NCBI GenBank assembly: GCA_030148985.1
Contig: JASBSJ010000059.1
Span: 1-64,000, forward strand
Reading direction: 5' to 3'
Source: Sphingopyxis sp.
Lineage (GTDB): Bacteria; Pseudomonadota; Alphaproteobacteria; Sphingomonadales; Sphingomonadaceae
DNA: 64,000 nt
Under the pieces are notes generated by a model. That model saw only the letters and a list, made by a program, of their open reading frames with translations. It was not told the DNA's origin and did no database searches. The position numbers and the translations under genes were made by a program. Shown one piece after another: positions 1 through 9,905 of this stretch. Each line of letters starts with the position of its first letter. Position 1 is the stretch's first letter.

Positions 1-312
1 ATCGACCAGGGCGGCTGTTTCGAAACCAGCCATGCGACGACCCACGCCGACCCGACCTATGTGGTTGACGGCATCGTCCATTATGCGGTCGCGAATATGC
101 CTGGCGCTGTCGCGCGCACCAGCACCTATGCGCTCAACAACGTCACTTTGCCGCACGCGCTGCGCATCGCCGACCTCGGCTGGAAAGAGGCATTGCGCCG
201 CGATCCGCATCTTTTGCAGGGTTTGAACGTATGGAATGGTAAGGTGACGTTCGAAGCCGTAGCGGAAGCGATCGGAACCGATTATGTGCCTGTCGAACAG
301 GCACTCGCCTGA
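1..312 (+). CDS. ald: Alanine dehydrogenase, C-terminal part (5' truncated by window)
   Basis: Open frame from base 1: IDQGGCFETSHATTHADPTYVVDGIVHYAVANMPGAVARTSTYALNNVTLP..., typical of the alanine dehydrogenase C-terminus. Confidence 0.93.
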   Translation: MDQGGCFETSHATTHADPTYVVDGIVHYAVANMPGAVARTSTYALNNVTLPHALRIADLGWKEALRRDPHLLQGLNVWNGKVTFEAVAEAIGTDYVPVEQALA

Positions 313-333
313 CGACAAGGACCATAGAGCAAG

Positions 334-567
334 ATGACCGACCAAACCCCGCCGCCCGCCGACGACGAAGCCCAGGAGAATGAAGTGCTGCGCGCCGCGC
401 GCGAGTTGCGGCAACAGCGCGAGGCCGCAGACGCCGCCGAGGCCGCGGATCAGGACGCGACCAAGGCGAAACGCGGCTGGAAAACCGCCGCCGCCGCGGG
501 GCTGGGCATCGGTTCGGCGGCGGTGATCGCCGCGCTGCTCTACGTTAATCGCGACAAGCTCAAATAA
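334..567 (+). CDS. Small hypothetical protein with charged N-terminus and one C-terminal transmembrane segment
   Basis: 77 aa ORF downstream of ald; AAAAGLGIGSAAVIAALLYV hydrophobic stretch; followed by a terminator hairpin. Confidence 0.65.
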   Translation: MTDQTPPPADDEAQENEVLRAARELRQQREAADAAEAADQDATKAKRGWKTAAAAGLGIGSAAVIAALLYVNRDKLK

Positions 568-587
568 ACCCGCCGGATTCCGGCTAA

Positions 588-620
588 CAAAAAGGGCGGC
601 CATCGCGGCCGCCCTTTTTC
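588..620 (+). terminator. Rho-independent terminator-like hairpin, possibly bidirectional
   Basis: aaaaagggcggc-catc-gcggccgcccttttt, GC stem with A/T flanks between convergent genes. Confidence 0.75.
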
Positions 621-634
621 GTTGATGTCGCCAA

Positions 635-1231
635 TCAGGCCGCCTGTTTCAGCGCCTCGATCGCCGAGGTCGCGCGCGCGATCGCTTCGCCGTCCATCAT
701 CTGCTGATCGGCGGCGATGATCGTGACATCGGTGATGCCGACAAAGCCGAGGACGTGGCGCAGATAGCCGGTGGCGAAATCATAGTCGCTGCCGACGGGT
801 ACGCCGCCCGAGGCGACGACCAGATAAGCCTTCTTTCCTTTCAGCAGCCCTTCGGGGCCGGTCTCGGTGTAGCGGAAGGTGCGGCGGGCGCGGGCGATCA
901 GGTCGACCCAGGCCTTGAGCGCCGCGGGGATCGCGAAATTATAGACGGGCACACCGATGACGATCGTGTCGGCAGCTTCCAGCTCGGCGATCAGCTCGTC
1001 GGAGCTCGCGAGCGCGGCCTTCTGATCGTCGCTGCGTTCGGTCTCATCGGTGAAATTGGCGCCGACCCAGCTTTCGGTCAGCAGTGCGGGCGGGGTGAGC
1101 GCCAGGTCGCGGCGCACGACATGCGCGCCATAGCCCTGTTCGACCAGCCGCGTGACGAGCTGGTCGGTCAGCTGGCGGGTGGTCGATCCGCTGGTGCGGG
1201 CGCTGGCATCGATACGAAGGATATTGGACAT
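635..1231 (-). CDS. azoR: FMN-dependent NADH-azoreductase / flavodoxin-like NAD(P)H oxidoreductase
   Basis: MSNILRIDASARTSGSTTRQLTDQLV..., GVPVYNFAIPAALKAWVDLIARARRTFRYTETGPEGLLKGKKA; start at 1231 or 1234, inside the longer ORF. Confidence 0.85.
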   Translation of the reverse strand: MSNILRIDASARTSGSTTRQLTDQLVTRLVEQGYGAHVVRRDLALTPPALLTESWVGANFTDETERSDDQKAALASSDELIAELEAADTIVIGVPVYNFAIPAALKAWVDLIARARRTFRYTETGPEGLLKGKKAYLVVASGGVPVGSDYDFATGYLRHVLGFVGITDVTIIAADQQMMDGEAIARATSAIEALKQAA

Positions 1232-1345
1232 CATATTGCTCCTTGGGTTCAAGCGGGGAGAGGGGGGTGCCGCGAGCCGGGGGGCAGCTCGCGGCACCGG
1301 GTGAGCCGCCGGAGGGAGGGACGTCGGCGGCCCAGGGGGGCTTCG

Positions 1346-2044
1346 TTACAGGCTGTCGACCAGCACCAGTTCGGCGTCGTCGATCGCCTCGACTTCGATC
1401 CGGCCGACGTCGCGCAGCGCGATGCCGTCGCGCGGATCGGCGTCGTGGCCGTTGACACGGATGCGGCCCTTGGCGGCGACCAGATAGGCGTGGCGTCCGG
1501 CTTCGAGGTCATAGGAGACGCTCTCACCGGCGTTCACCGTCGCCGCGGCGACGCGGGCGTTGGCGCGGATCGGCAGCGCGTCGGTGTCGCCTTCGATCCC
1601 GCTCGCCAGTGTCACGAACTGGCCCGAACGGTCGTTCTTGGGAAACTGGCGCGCGCCCCAGCCGGGGTTGCCGCCCGCCTGGTCGGGGATGATCCAGATC
1701 TGGAACAGCGTCGTTTCCTCATCTTTCAGGTTGAACTCGCTGTGCGTCACGCCCGTCCCGGCGCTCATCACCTGCACGTCGCCCGCGGCGGTGCGGCCGG
1801 CGTTGCCCATGGAGTCGCGATGGCTGATCGCGCCGGTGCGGACATAGGTGATGATTTCCATGTCGCGGTGCGGATGCGGGGGGAAACCCGACTGCGCCGC
1901 GATCCGGTCGTCGTTCCACACGCGCAGCGCGCCCCAGCCCATGCGGTCGGGATCGTGATAGTTCGCGAAGGAAAAATGATGGCGGGCGTCGAGCCAGCCA
2001 TGGTCGGCGTGGCCCAGCGTGTCGAATTTGCGAATGTCGATCAT
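1346..2044 (-). CDS. Pirin family protein (YhhW-like)
   Basis: MIDIRKFDTLGHADHGWLDARHHFSFANYHDPDRMGWGALRVWNDD...FPPHPHRDMEIITYV. Confidence 0.92.
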   Translation of the reverse strand: MIDIRKFDTLGHADHGWLDARHHFSFANYHDPDRMGWGALRVWNDDRIAAQSGFPPHPHRDMEIITYVRTGAISHRDSMGNAGRTAAGDVQVMSAGTGVTHSEFNLKDEETTLFQIWIIPDQAGGNPGWGARQFPKNDRSGQFVTLASGIEGDTDALPIRANARVAAATVNAGESVSYDLEAGRHAYLVAAKGRIRVNGHDADPRDGIALRDVGRIEVEAIDDAELVLVDSL

Positions 2045-2169
2045 GGCCTTGTCCTTTCTCTGCCGCCGCTGGGCCGGGTGCCCGGCGGCGTTCATCTGTT
2101 GAGGACAAAATAAGGATTGGGATCGTTTCGAAAATAGCATAGATGGAAAATCATCGTTTCCATATTAGT

Positions 2170-2279
2170 CGTCATTGCGAGCGAAGCGAAGCAATCTCCT
2201 GCCACCGGCCTGGCGCGTGGGCGAAGGCTGGAGATTGCCGCGTCGCCCCGGATCAAGTCCGGGGCTCCTCGCAATGACG
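2170..2279. repeat. Intergenic inverted-repeat element (CGTCATTGCGAGCGAAGCGAAGCAATC...CTCGCAATGACG)
   Basis: Ends are inverted repeats (cgtcattgcgag/ctcgcaatgacg); lies between pirin and the divergent LysR gene. Confidence 0.75.
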
Positions 2280-2299
2280 AACAAGTGGGTAGGAGATAG

Positions 2300-3238
2300 T
2301 TGGTGGCGCTTCCCGATTATGAAGGCTGGGCCTGTTTCGTCGCCGTCGCCGACGGCGGCAGCTTTACCGCCGCCGCCGCCGCGCTCGGCCTGTCGAAAGC
2401 GAGCGTGTCGAAAGCGGTGACGCGGCTCGAGGCGTCGCTCGGCATCACGCTGCTCCACCGCAGCTCGCGCGTCGTCGCGGTGTCGACCGCGGGGGCGGGG
2501 CTGCTTGAGGAGGCGCGCGCGATGGTTGCCGCGGCGACCGCGGCGACCGAAGCGGCGCGCGGCGACCGGCTCGACCTTGCCGGCCCGATCCGCCTTGCCG
2601 CGCCGATGAGTTTCGGGATCAAGGTGCTGGGCCCCGTGGTCGCGGCCTTTCTCGAGCGGCATCCCGCGGTCGAGATCGACCTGCTGCTCAGCGATGCGCG
2701 CAACGATCCGATCGCCGAGGGGATCGACCTGACGCTGCGCATCGCGCCGCTTGCCGATTCCAGCCTGCTCGCCCGCACGATCGCCCCGGTCGCGGGATCG
2801 GTGATCGCGAGCCCCTCCTATCTGGAAAAGCATGGCACGCCCCGCCATCCGCTCGACCTCGCGCGCCATCGCCTTATCGGTTACGGCCATCGTCAGCGCG
2901 CGATGCCGCTCCATTTCTCGCGAAAGGGGGAGGAGGCGACGGTGATGCCGACCGGCCCGCTATTCACGAACAACGGCGATGTGATGGTGCCGATAATCGT
3001 CGCGGGCGGTGGTATCGCCGTGCTGCCCGACTTTATCGCGGCGGACGAACTCGCCGCCGGAACGGTGGTGCCGATCCTGACCGATTGGTCGCTGCCCCAA
3101 TCGCACCTGCACCTTCTGTCGCCGCCCTCGCGGCTGCGCCCCGCGCGCGTCCGCGCCTTTTCGGACCATCTCGTCGACACGCTCAAACTTTCGTGCAGCG
3201 GCGCCAATGAGCGCTATGCGATGCTCCACAAGGGGTGA
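2300..3238 (+). CDS. LysR family transcriptional regulator
   Basis: N-terminal HTH ...GSFTAAAAALGLSKASVSKAVTRLEASLGITLLHRSSR; LysR substrate-binding domain; divergent from pirin/azoreductase. Confidence 0.9.
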   Translation: MVALPDYEGWACFVAVADGGSFTAAAAALGLSKASVSKAVTRLEASLGITLLHRSSRVVAVSTAGAGLLEEARAMVAAATAATEAARGDRLDLAGPIRLAAPMSFGIKVLGPVVAAFLERHPAVEIDLLLSDARNDPIAEGIDLTLRIAPLADSSLLARTIAPVAGSVIASPSYLEKHGTPRHPLDLARHRLIGYGHRQRAMPLHFSRKGEEATVMPTGPLFTNNGDVMVPIIVAGGGIAVLPDFIAADELAAGTVVPILTDWSLPQSHLHLLSPPSRLRPARVRAFSDHLVDTLKLSCSGANERYAMLHKG

Positions 3239-3271
3239 AAGCGCGGCGTGCGACTGTTGCAAATAAGGCGC

Positions 3272-3335
3272 GACTCGTGGATTCCCGCGGGTTAAATCAA
3301 AATTAACCTTTTCCCTTCATTGCTTTCATGGTTAA
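3272..3335 (+). promoter_or_regulatory. Putative ctrA promoter: GANTC sites plus CtrA-box (TTAA-N7-TTAAC) and an inverted TTAACCAT half-site
   Basis: GACTC 3272-3276, GATTC 3280-3284, TTAA-ATCAAAA-TTAAC 3292-3307, ATGGTTAA 3328-3335. Confidence 0.75.
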
Positions 3336-3434
3336 TGTTCCGGCAGTCCTGCAACGGGGGTTGGTCGGGTGACATCCTTGGTGGTCGCGCGATCGGTTCG
3401 CGGGATCATCGTGGAAACAGTCAAGGGGTGCCCA

Positions 3435-4142
3435 ATGCGCGTACTGCTGATCGAGGACGAGCCGACGACCGCGAAAGCGATCGACACGATGCTCACGACC
3501 GAGGGCTTCAACGTCTATACGACCGATCTGGGCGAAGAGGGCCTCGATCTGGGCAAGCTGTATGATTATGACATCATCCTGCTTGACCTGAATCTGCCCG
3601 ATATGCACGGCTATGACGTGCTGAAAAAGCTTCGGACGGCCAAGGTGCAAACGCCTGTGCTGATCCTGTCGGGCATTTCGGAAATGGACAGCAAGGTGCG
3701 CTCGTTTGGCTTTGGCGCCGACGATTATGTCACCAAGCCGTTCCACCGCGACGAACTGGTCGCCCGCATCCACGCGGTCGTCCGCCGGTCGAAGGGGCAC
3801 AGCCAGAGCGTCATCAAGACAGGCAAGCTTGCGGTCAATCTCGACACCAAGACGGTCGAGGTCGACAGCATCCGTGTGCATCTGACCGGCAAGGAATATC
3901 AGATGCTCGAGCTGTTGAGCCTGCGCAAGGGCACGACGCTCACCAAGGAAATGTTCCTGAACCACCTTTATGGCGGGATGGACGAGCCCGAATTGAAGAT
4001 CATCGACGTCTTCATCTGCAAGCTCCGCAAGAAGCTTGCGCTCGCCTGCGGCGGCGAAAATTACATCGAAACGGTCTGGGGCCGCGGTTATGTCCTTCGT
4101 GACATCGACGACGAAGGCAATGAGGTGCGCCGCGTCGCCTGA
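3435..4142 (+). CDS. ctrA: Cell cycle response regulator CtrA
   Basis: [67 protein letters not shown]...; near-canonical alphaproteobacterial CtrA. Confidence 0.97.
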   Translation: MRVLLIEDEPTTAKAIDTMLTTEGFNVYTTDLGEEGLDLGKLYDYDIILLDLNLPDMHGYDVLKKLRTAKVQTPVLILSGISEMDSKVRSFGFGADDYVTKPFHRDELVARIHAVVRRSKGHSQSVIKTGKLAVNLDTKTVEVDSIRVHLTGKEYQMLELLSLRKGTTLTKEMFLNHLYGGMDEPELKIIDVFICKLRKKLALACGGENYIETVWGRGYVLRDIDDEGNEVRRVA

Positions 4143-4175
4143 CGCCGCGCATCGCACGTACAAGTTAACCGAGGG

Positions 4176-4215
4176 AAACCGGCGCGGAGCAATCCGCGCC
4201 GGTTTTCCTTTTTTT
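4176..4215 (+). terminator. Rho-independent terminator of ctrA
   Basis: aaaccggcgcggagcaatccgcgccggttttccttttttt-type hairpin plus T-run. Confidence 0.85.
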
Positions 4216-4332
4216 AGGATGCGTGGGGGGTGAAGTGAGCAGGCGACCGGTGGCGGCCTGAAGCGATCCTCCCCCGTGCCGGGGAGGATCGGCAACGCCG
4301 GCTTTCCACCCCAAAACCATCGCCCGCCAAAG

Positions 4333-4366
4333 AAAAAGGGCGGCCGTCCTGCCGGACGCCGCCCTT
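4333..4366 (-). terminator. Rho-independent terminator of rplQ operon
   Basis: On minus strand: agggcggcgtccggcaggacggccgccctttttc. Confidence 0.75.
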
Positions 4367-4392
4367 GATCCTGTATCATCCGAAAACGCGGG

Positions 4393-4812
4393 TTACGCGT
4401 CTTCCAGTTCCTCGTCGGTCATGACCGGACCCGAATCCTGGCCCTTGGCGTCCATGTCGCGGTCGACGAATTCGATGATCGCGATCGGGGCAGCGTCCGA
4501 CGCGCGGATGCCGGCCTTGATGACGCGGGTATAGCCGCCGTTGCGGTCCTTGTAGCGGTCGGCGAGCACGTCGAACAGCTTGGTCAGCTGGGCTTCGTCC
4601 ATCAGGCGGCTCATCGCCAGGCGGCGGTTGGCGAGGCCACCGCGCTTTGCCAGCGTGACGAGCTTTTCGACATAGGGACGCAGTTCCTTCGCCTTGGCGA
4701 CGGTCGTCGTGATCTGCTCATGCTTGATGAGCGAGGCCGACATGTTGCGGAACATCGCCGTGCGATGCGCGCTCGTGCGCTGCAGCTTCCGGCCACCCGA
4801 TTTATGACGCAT
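4393..4812 (-). CDS. rplQ: 50S ribosomal protein L17
   Basis: [58 protein letters not shown]. Confidence 0.98.
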   Translation of the reverse strand: MRHKSGGRKLQRTSAHRTAMFRNMSASLIKHEQITTTVAKAKELRPYVEKLVTLAKRGGLANRRLAMSRLMDEAQLTKLFDVLADRYKDRNGGYTRVIKAGIRASDAAPIAIIEFVDRDMDAKGQDSGPVMTDEELEDA

Positions 4813-4892
4813 GATTTCTTCCTTCGTTTGTCAAAGGGGCCGTGTGAGGTACCCCAAGCCAGGTCGATTTCGGGCCGACCCATTCCCGGCCC

Positions 4893-4970
4893 CGTCGCCC
4901 CCGCGAAGGCGGGGGCCGCTGGAGGCATAGCGCGTGGTTGCAGGCGGCCCCCGCCTTCGCGGGGGCGACG
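4893..4970. repeat. Intergenic inverted repeat, family A (CGTCGCCCCCGCGAAGGCGGGGGCCGC...)
   Basis: cgtcgcccccgcgaaggcgggggccgc...ggcccccgccttcgcgggggcgacg; other copies at 7534, 25403 and 62756. Confidence 0.9.
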
Positions 4971-4975
4971 TGCTG

Positions 4976-6034
4976 TTATCCGAGAAGTTCCTGCTCGAGC
5001 TTCTTGGCCATTTCCTCGATATTCTCGGGCGGCCAGCCGGGGATGTCCATGCCCAGGCGCAGGCCCATCGACGACAGCACTTCCTTGATTTCGTTCAAGG
5101 ACTTGCGGCCAAAGTTCGGCGTGCGGAGCATTTCGGCTTCGGTCTTTTGAACGAGGTCACCGATATAGATGATGTTGTCGTTCTTCAGGCAGTTGGCCGA
5201 ACGGACCGACAGTTCGAGCTCGTCGACCTTCTTGAGGAGGAAGCGGTTGAGCTGGTTGACATCGGACTCGTCGCTGGCGGCCGAGGGGGCTGCCATGCCG
5301 ATGAGGCCGCTGTCGTTCATCGCTTCTTCGAAGTGGACGAAGACCTGGAGCTGGTCCTGGAGGATGCGCGCGGCGTAAGCGACGGCATCTTCTGGCGTCA
5401 CCGTGCCGTCGGTTTCGACCGTCAGGTTCAGCTTGTCATAGTCCAGTTCCTGCCCGATGCGGGCATTGTCGACCTTGTAGGCGACCTGGCGAACGGGCGA
5501 ATAGAGCGAGTCGACCGGGATGAGGCCGATCGGCGCGTCGGCCGGGCGGTTGGCGGTCGCGGGGACATAGCCTTTGCCGGTGTCGGCAACGAGTTCCATG
5601 TTCAGCGTCGCACCTTCGTCGAGGTGGCAGATGACATGGTTCGGGTTCATCACCTTGATGTCGCCCGACACCATGATGTCGCCGGCCTTGACGGTCGCGG
5701 GACCGGTCGCCGAAAGCTGGAGCCGCTTCGGGCCTTCGCCTTCCATCTTGAGCGCGATCTGCTTGACGTTGAGCACGATGTCGGTGACGTCTTCACGCAC
5801 GCCGGCAAGGCTGCTGAACTCGTGCAGCACATTTTCGATCTTGATCGACGTAATTGCCGCACCCTGGAGCGACGAGAGCAGCACGCGGCGCAGCGCGTTG
5901 CCCAGCGTCAGGCCAAAACCGCGCTCGAGCGGTTCGGCGACGAAGGTCGCCTTGCGCTTGCCGTCGCCGCCGGCCTTGATTTCCAGGTTGCTGGGCTTCT
6001 TCAATTCCTGCCAGTTCCGGATATTGACAGTCAT
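4976..6034 (-). CDS. rpoA: DNA-directed RNA polymerase subunit alpha
   Basis: [62 protein letters not shown]. Confidence 0.98.
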   Translation of the reverse strand: MTVNIRNWQELKKPSNLEIKAGGDGKRKATFVAEPLERGFGLTLGNALRRVLLSSLQGAAITSIKIENVLHEFSSLAGVREDVTDIVLNVKQIALKMEGEGPKRLQLSATGPATVKAGDIMVSGDIKVMNPNHVICHLDEGATLNMELVADTGKGYVPATANRPADAPIGLIPVDSLYSPVRQVAYKVDNARIGQELDYDKLNLTVETDGTVTPEDAVAYAARILQDQLQVFVHFEEAMNDSGLIGMAAPSAASDESDVNQLNRFLLKKVDELELSVRSANCLKNDNIIYIGDLVQKTEAEMLRTPNFGRKSLNEIKEVLSSMGLRLGMDIPGWPPENIEEMAKKLEQELLG

Positions 6035-6137
6035 GGATTTCCCTTTGCTTTGGGCGGGACGAATGGGGGTCGGCCATCGGTCCAGCGAGGATATGGTGCG
6101 GGCGGCGCCCCGGTGTTGGGGCGCGCCCGGAAAGACG

Positions 6138-6527
6138 TCAGACGCGGCGGCGCTTGGCCGGGCGGACGCCGTTGTGCGGGATCGGCGTCACGTCGCGGAT
6201 CGACGTGATGTGGAAACCGACGGCCTGCAACGCGCGCAGCGCCGATTCGCGGCCGGCGCCGGGGCCCTTGACTTCGACTTCCAGCGTGCGGACGCCATGT
6301 TCGGCGGCTTTCTTGCCGGCGTCTTCGGCGCAGACCTGCGCGGCGTAAGGCGTCGACTTGCGGCTGCCCTTGAAGCCCATCATGCCGGCGCTCGACCAGG
6401 CAATCGCATTGCCCTGCGCGTCGGTGATGGTGATCATCGTGTTGTTGAAGGTCGCGTTGACGTGGGCCACACCCGACGAGATATTCTTGCGTTCGCGCCG
6501 ACGGAGGCGCTGCGGTTCACGAGCCAT
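6138..6527 (-). CDS. rpsK: 30S ribosomal protein S11
   Basis: ...[54 protein letters not shown]. Confidence 0.98.
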   Translation of the reverse strand: MAREPQRLRRRERKNISSGVAHVNATFNNTMITITDAQGNAIAWSSAGMMGFKGSRKSTPYAAQVCAEDAGKKAAEHGVRTLEVEVKGPGAGRESALRALQAVGFHITSIRDVTPIPHNGVRPAKRRRV

Positions 6528-6602
6528 GATGAAATCCTAACCTAAATCCGTATTGCGGCCGGGGCGCAGCCGAAGGGCGGCCACCGGCGCGGGAAAACCG
6601 AC

Positions 6603-6971
6603 TTACTTCTTCTTGCCGGCGATCGGCTTGGCCTTGCCCTTGCGGGTGCGCGCATTGGTGTGCGTGCGCTGACCGCGAACCGGCAGGCCCTTGCGATGGC
6701 GCAGGCCGCGATAGCAGGCGAGGTCCATCAGCCGCTTGATGTTCATCGCCGTGTTGCGGCGAAGGTCGCCCTCGACGGTCAGGTCGGCGTCGATCGTTTC
6801 GCGAATCTGCAGGACTTCGGCGTCCGAAAGATCCTGAACGCGGCGCTGGTGGTCGATGCCCAGCTTGTCGGCGATGTCGACGGCGGTCTTGCGGCCGATC
6901 CCGTGGATATAGGTGAGCGCGATGATCACGCGCTTGTTGGTGGGCAGGTTGACGCCCGCGATACGTGCCAT
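6603..6971 (-). CDS. rpsM: 30S ribosomal protein S13
   Basis: [58 protein letters not shown]. Confidence 0.98.
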   Translation of the reverse strand: MARIAGVNLPTNKRVIIALTYIHGIGRKTAVDIADKLGIDHQRRVQDLSDAEVLQIRETIDADLTVEGDLRRNTAMNIKRLMDLACYRGLRHRKGLPVRGQRTHTNARTRKGKAKPIAGKKK

Positions 6972-7433
6972 GTGATTCTTTCTCCTGCTCCACAGGGCGC
7001 GCTGGCAAACGGCCCCATCTCAAAGCGTCTGTTTTCCAACGCAAAAACGGACCACGAACGCGCCGTTGCGCTTCGCCGTCCGGTCTGGCTGTCGGAATGG
7101 TTGCGCAACTATGCTGAGTCGCCCGGAAAGTCAAGCGAAGCGCGGTCATTTGCGGCGAGGCCCCTTTGCGCCAAGGGTGCTATCGCGTCGAACTGACCTC
7201 AAGGAGGACCGGCCCGCCTGCCTTAAGGAGACAAAAGATACGCACGTTCGCGTCCAAACTGTCTCCTTTGTCGCTTTTAGCCGGTTCGAGCATGATCGGG
7301 AGGAGCCGGGATGCCATCCCTCGACCGAATAGGAAAGCGCTTATCCCTCTCTTCGGCCAATACGCGTGCCGGATGCCGGATGGCTGGAAACGAACGATTG
7401 CGGTCTTTTGTTCGAAGGCCCGTGTTGGACGAA

Positions 7434-7506
7434 ATTCGCGCAGAGGCGCAGAGATCGCAGAGAGGAGTGCGCTTCAACTCTTCGATCTGTGCGCCTCTGC
7501 GCGAAT
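7434..7506. repeat. Inverted repeat element (ATTCGCGCAGAGGCGCAGAG...CTGTGCGCCTCTGCGCGAAT)
   Basis: Complementary ends attcgcgcagaggcgcagag / tgcgcctctgcgcgaat. Confidence 0.75.
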
Positions 7507-7533
7507 CTTATAGAATGCGGCGTTTCGACCGAT

Positions 7534-7635
7534 ATAAGCCGTCGCCCCCGCGAAGGCGGGGGCCGCTGTCGGTTTACACGGCGACGCGGGAAAAGACCGA
7601 TGGCGGCCCCCGCCTTCGCGGGGGCGACGGCTTAT
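7534..7635. repeat. Intergenic inverted repeat, family A (with extended ATAAGC arms)
   Basis: ataagccgtcgcccccgcgaaggcgggggccgc...gcggcccccgccttcgcgggggcgacggcttat. Confidence 0.9.
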
Positions 7636-7667
7636 CGGAACGTCCGCTCGCCACCCCAAAACCGCCC

Positions 7668-8459
7668 TCAACGCGGCGCCGTCAACTCGGCCGCGCGCTC
7701 TGCCAGGCGGCCAACGACCGCGCGGTGGATGCCCGGCGCACAGGCGATGACGCCAAAGGCCTGCGCGCGCGGGGTGTTGAAGACGAGCGGTGCGCCAAAG
7801 GCGTCGGTCACGGCCGCCCCCGCCTCGGTCGCGATCAGCGCCGCGGCGGCGACGTCCCATTCGAAACCCCAGCGCAAGGTCGCGACCAGGTCGGCGCGGT
7901 CGTCGGCGACGAGCGCCATGCGCAGCGCGATGCTGTTCGGCTTGGTCACCATGATGAGGTCGCGGTCGATCCTCGGCAGGCTGTCGGCGGGGACGCGCGA
8001 TCCGTCGAAGATCATGCGGCGGCTGGCGCGCAGCGTGTCACCGTTCAATGTTGCGCCCTGACCCTTTTGCGCGACCCACAATTCGTCGAGCGCGGGAGCA
8101 TAGAGCACGCCAAGCTCCGGTTGGCCGTCGACGATCAGCGCGACCGACACGCACCAGCCGGGGCGACCGCGGATGAAATCGCGCGTTCCGTCGATCGGGT
8201 CGACGCACCACATGGCGCGGCACGCCAGCCGGTCTTCATTGTCGGCGGTTTCCTCCGATAGCCAGCCGGCTTCGGGGACCATCGCGCCTAGCACCGCCTT
8301 CAGCCGTGCATCGACCGCCAGATCGACGTCGCACACCGGGTTGTCGTGCGACTTGTGCCAGACATCGACCGGCCGCCCTTCGCCGCGCCAGCGCGCCATC
8401 GCCATGTCGCCGACCTCGCGGGTCGCAGCGATCACGGCTTCGAGGTTGCGGCCGGGCAT
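7668..8459 (-). CDS. cysQ: Inositol monophosphatase family / 3'(2'),5'-bisphosphate nucleotidase (CysQ-like)
   Basis: ...WLSEETADNEDRLACRAMWCVDPIDGTRDFIRGRPGWCVSVALI...FEWDVAAAALIATEAGA. Confidence 0.85.
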   Translation of the reverse strand: MPGRNLEAVIAATREVGDMAMARWRGEGRPVDVWHKSHDNPVCDVDLAVDARLKAVLGAMVPEAGWLSEETADNEDRLACRAMWCVDPIDGTRDFIRGRPGWCVSVALIVDGQPELGVLYAPALDELWVAQKGQGATLNGDTLRASRRMIFDGSRVPADSLPRIDRDLIMVTKPNSIALRMALVADDRADLVATLRWGFEWDVAAAALIATEAGAAVTDAFGAPLVFNTPRAQAFGVIACAPGIHRAVVGRLAERAAELTAPR

Positions 8460-8467
8460 TGGGGGGC

Positions 8468-9811
8468 TCAGCTCGACGCGACGGTCATGCCGTCGATGCG
8501 CAGCGTCGGGGCGTTGGTGGCGTGGCGGAATTCAAGGTCGTTTGCGGGGATCAGCGCGGCAAACATGTCGATCAGATTGCCCGCGACGGTAAATTCCGCA
8601 ATCGGTTCGGCAATGGCGCCGTCGCGGATCAGGAAGCCCGACGCGCCGCGGCTGTAATCGCCCGTCACCGGATTGACGCCGTGCCCGATCAGCTCGGTGA
8701 CATAAATGCCCTCGGCGACACCCGCCATCAGCGCGGCCGGGCTTTCTGTGCCAGCTGCCAGGTGCAGATTGCTCGCTGCGACGCCCGATGCGCCGCCGCC
8801 GCGGCTCGCGTGGCCGGTGGGCGTCAGACCAAGCTGGCGTGCCGACGCGCTGTCGAGCAGCCAGCCGGTGATCCGCCCGTCCGCAACGATGTCGCGCGCC
8901 GCGGTCGGCAGTCCTTCGCCATCGAAAGCGCGGCTGCGCAGGCCGCGCGGGCGGTGGGGTTCGTCGCGGATGACGATGCTGCTGTCGAACAGCGCTCGAT
9001 CCTCCTTGCCGAGCAGGAAGCTTGTCCCGCGCGCGATCGCGGGGCCGGCGATCGCGGCGAGCAGATGGCCGACGATCCCGCCGCTGACGCGCGGGTCGAG
9101 AAAAATAGGCAGCTTTCCGTTCGGCGCCTTGCCGGGGTTCAGGCGCGCGACCGCGCGGGCGCCGGCGCGTGCGCCGATGGCGGCGGTGCTTTCGAGGTCG
9201 GTCAGGTGATGGGCGCTGTGCCAGGCATAGTCGCGCTGCATCGCCGCGCCTTCGCCCGCGATGACGCTCGCCGACAGGCTGTGCCCGCTCGATCCATAGC
9301 CGCCGGCAAAGCCGTGGCTGGTTGCGAGCGCAAAGCGCGTGCGGCTGTGGCTCGCGCTGCCGCCTTCGCTGTTGGTCACACCGGCGACCGCGCGCGCGGC
9401 GTCCTCGACGGCGCGCGCGGCTTCGCGCAGTGCCGCGGGGTCGGCTTCGCTCTGATCGTCGAGGTCGAGGTCGGGCACCGCGTCCTTGAACAGCAATTCT
9501 TCGGGCGCGAGGCCCGCATAGGGATCTTCGGGGGCTTCGCGGGCCATCGCGACGCAGCGGATGACCAGCTTGGCGAGTTCGCCCGCGTCCATGTCGGCGG
9601 TCGAAACGCTCGCGCTGCGCTGCCCGACGAACACGCGCAGCGAAATATCCTGCCCCTCCGACCGCTCGACATCCTCGAGCGCGCCGAGGCGCATCGTCAC
9701 CGACGTCGCGGCGTTACAATAATAGAGCGCGTCGGCGGCATCGGCGCCGGCCTTGGTCGCGGCGTCGCACAGCATTTGTGCGCGGTCGAGGGCTTCGGAA
9801 ACGGTGAGCAT
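8468..9811 (-). CDS. pmbA: TldD/PmbA family metalloprotease
   Basis: ...FALATSHGFAGGYGSSGHSLSASVIAGEGAAMQRDYAWHSA..., GIYVTELIGHGVNPVTGDYSRGASGFLIRDG. Confidence 0.9.
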   Translation of the reverse strand: MLTVSEALDRAQMLCDAATKAGADAADALYYCNAATSVTMRLGALEDVERSEGQDISLRVFVGQRSASVSTADMDAGELAKLVIRCVAMAREAPEDPYAGLAPEELLFKDAVPDLDLDDQSEADPAALREAARAVEDAARAVAGVTNSEGGSASHSRTRFALATSHGFAGGYGSSGHSLSASVIAGEGAAMQRDYAWHSAHHLTDLESTAAIGARAGARAVARLNPGKAPNGKLPIFLDPRVSGGIVGHLLAAIAGPAIARGTSFLLGKEDRALFDSSIVIRDEPHRPRGLRSRAFDGEGLPTAARDIVADGRITGWLLDSASARQLGLTPTGHASRGGGASGVAASNLHLAAGTESPAALMAGVAEGIYVTELIGHGVNPVTGDYSRGASGFLIRDGAIAEPIAEFTVAGNLIDMFAALIPANDLEFRHATNAPTLRIDGMTVASS

Positions 9812-9905
9812 CGCCGCGCTCTATACGGCGCGCGCGCGGGGGTCAAAAAAAGTCTTTAGCCGGCGTCATGCGGATTATGTCCGCGGCGACTAGGAACGCG
9901 AGAAA

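Noticed and set aside
4934-6208. 424-aa plus-strand ORF opposite rpoA
   Set aside because: rpoA is unambiguous on the minus strand.
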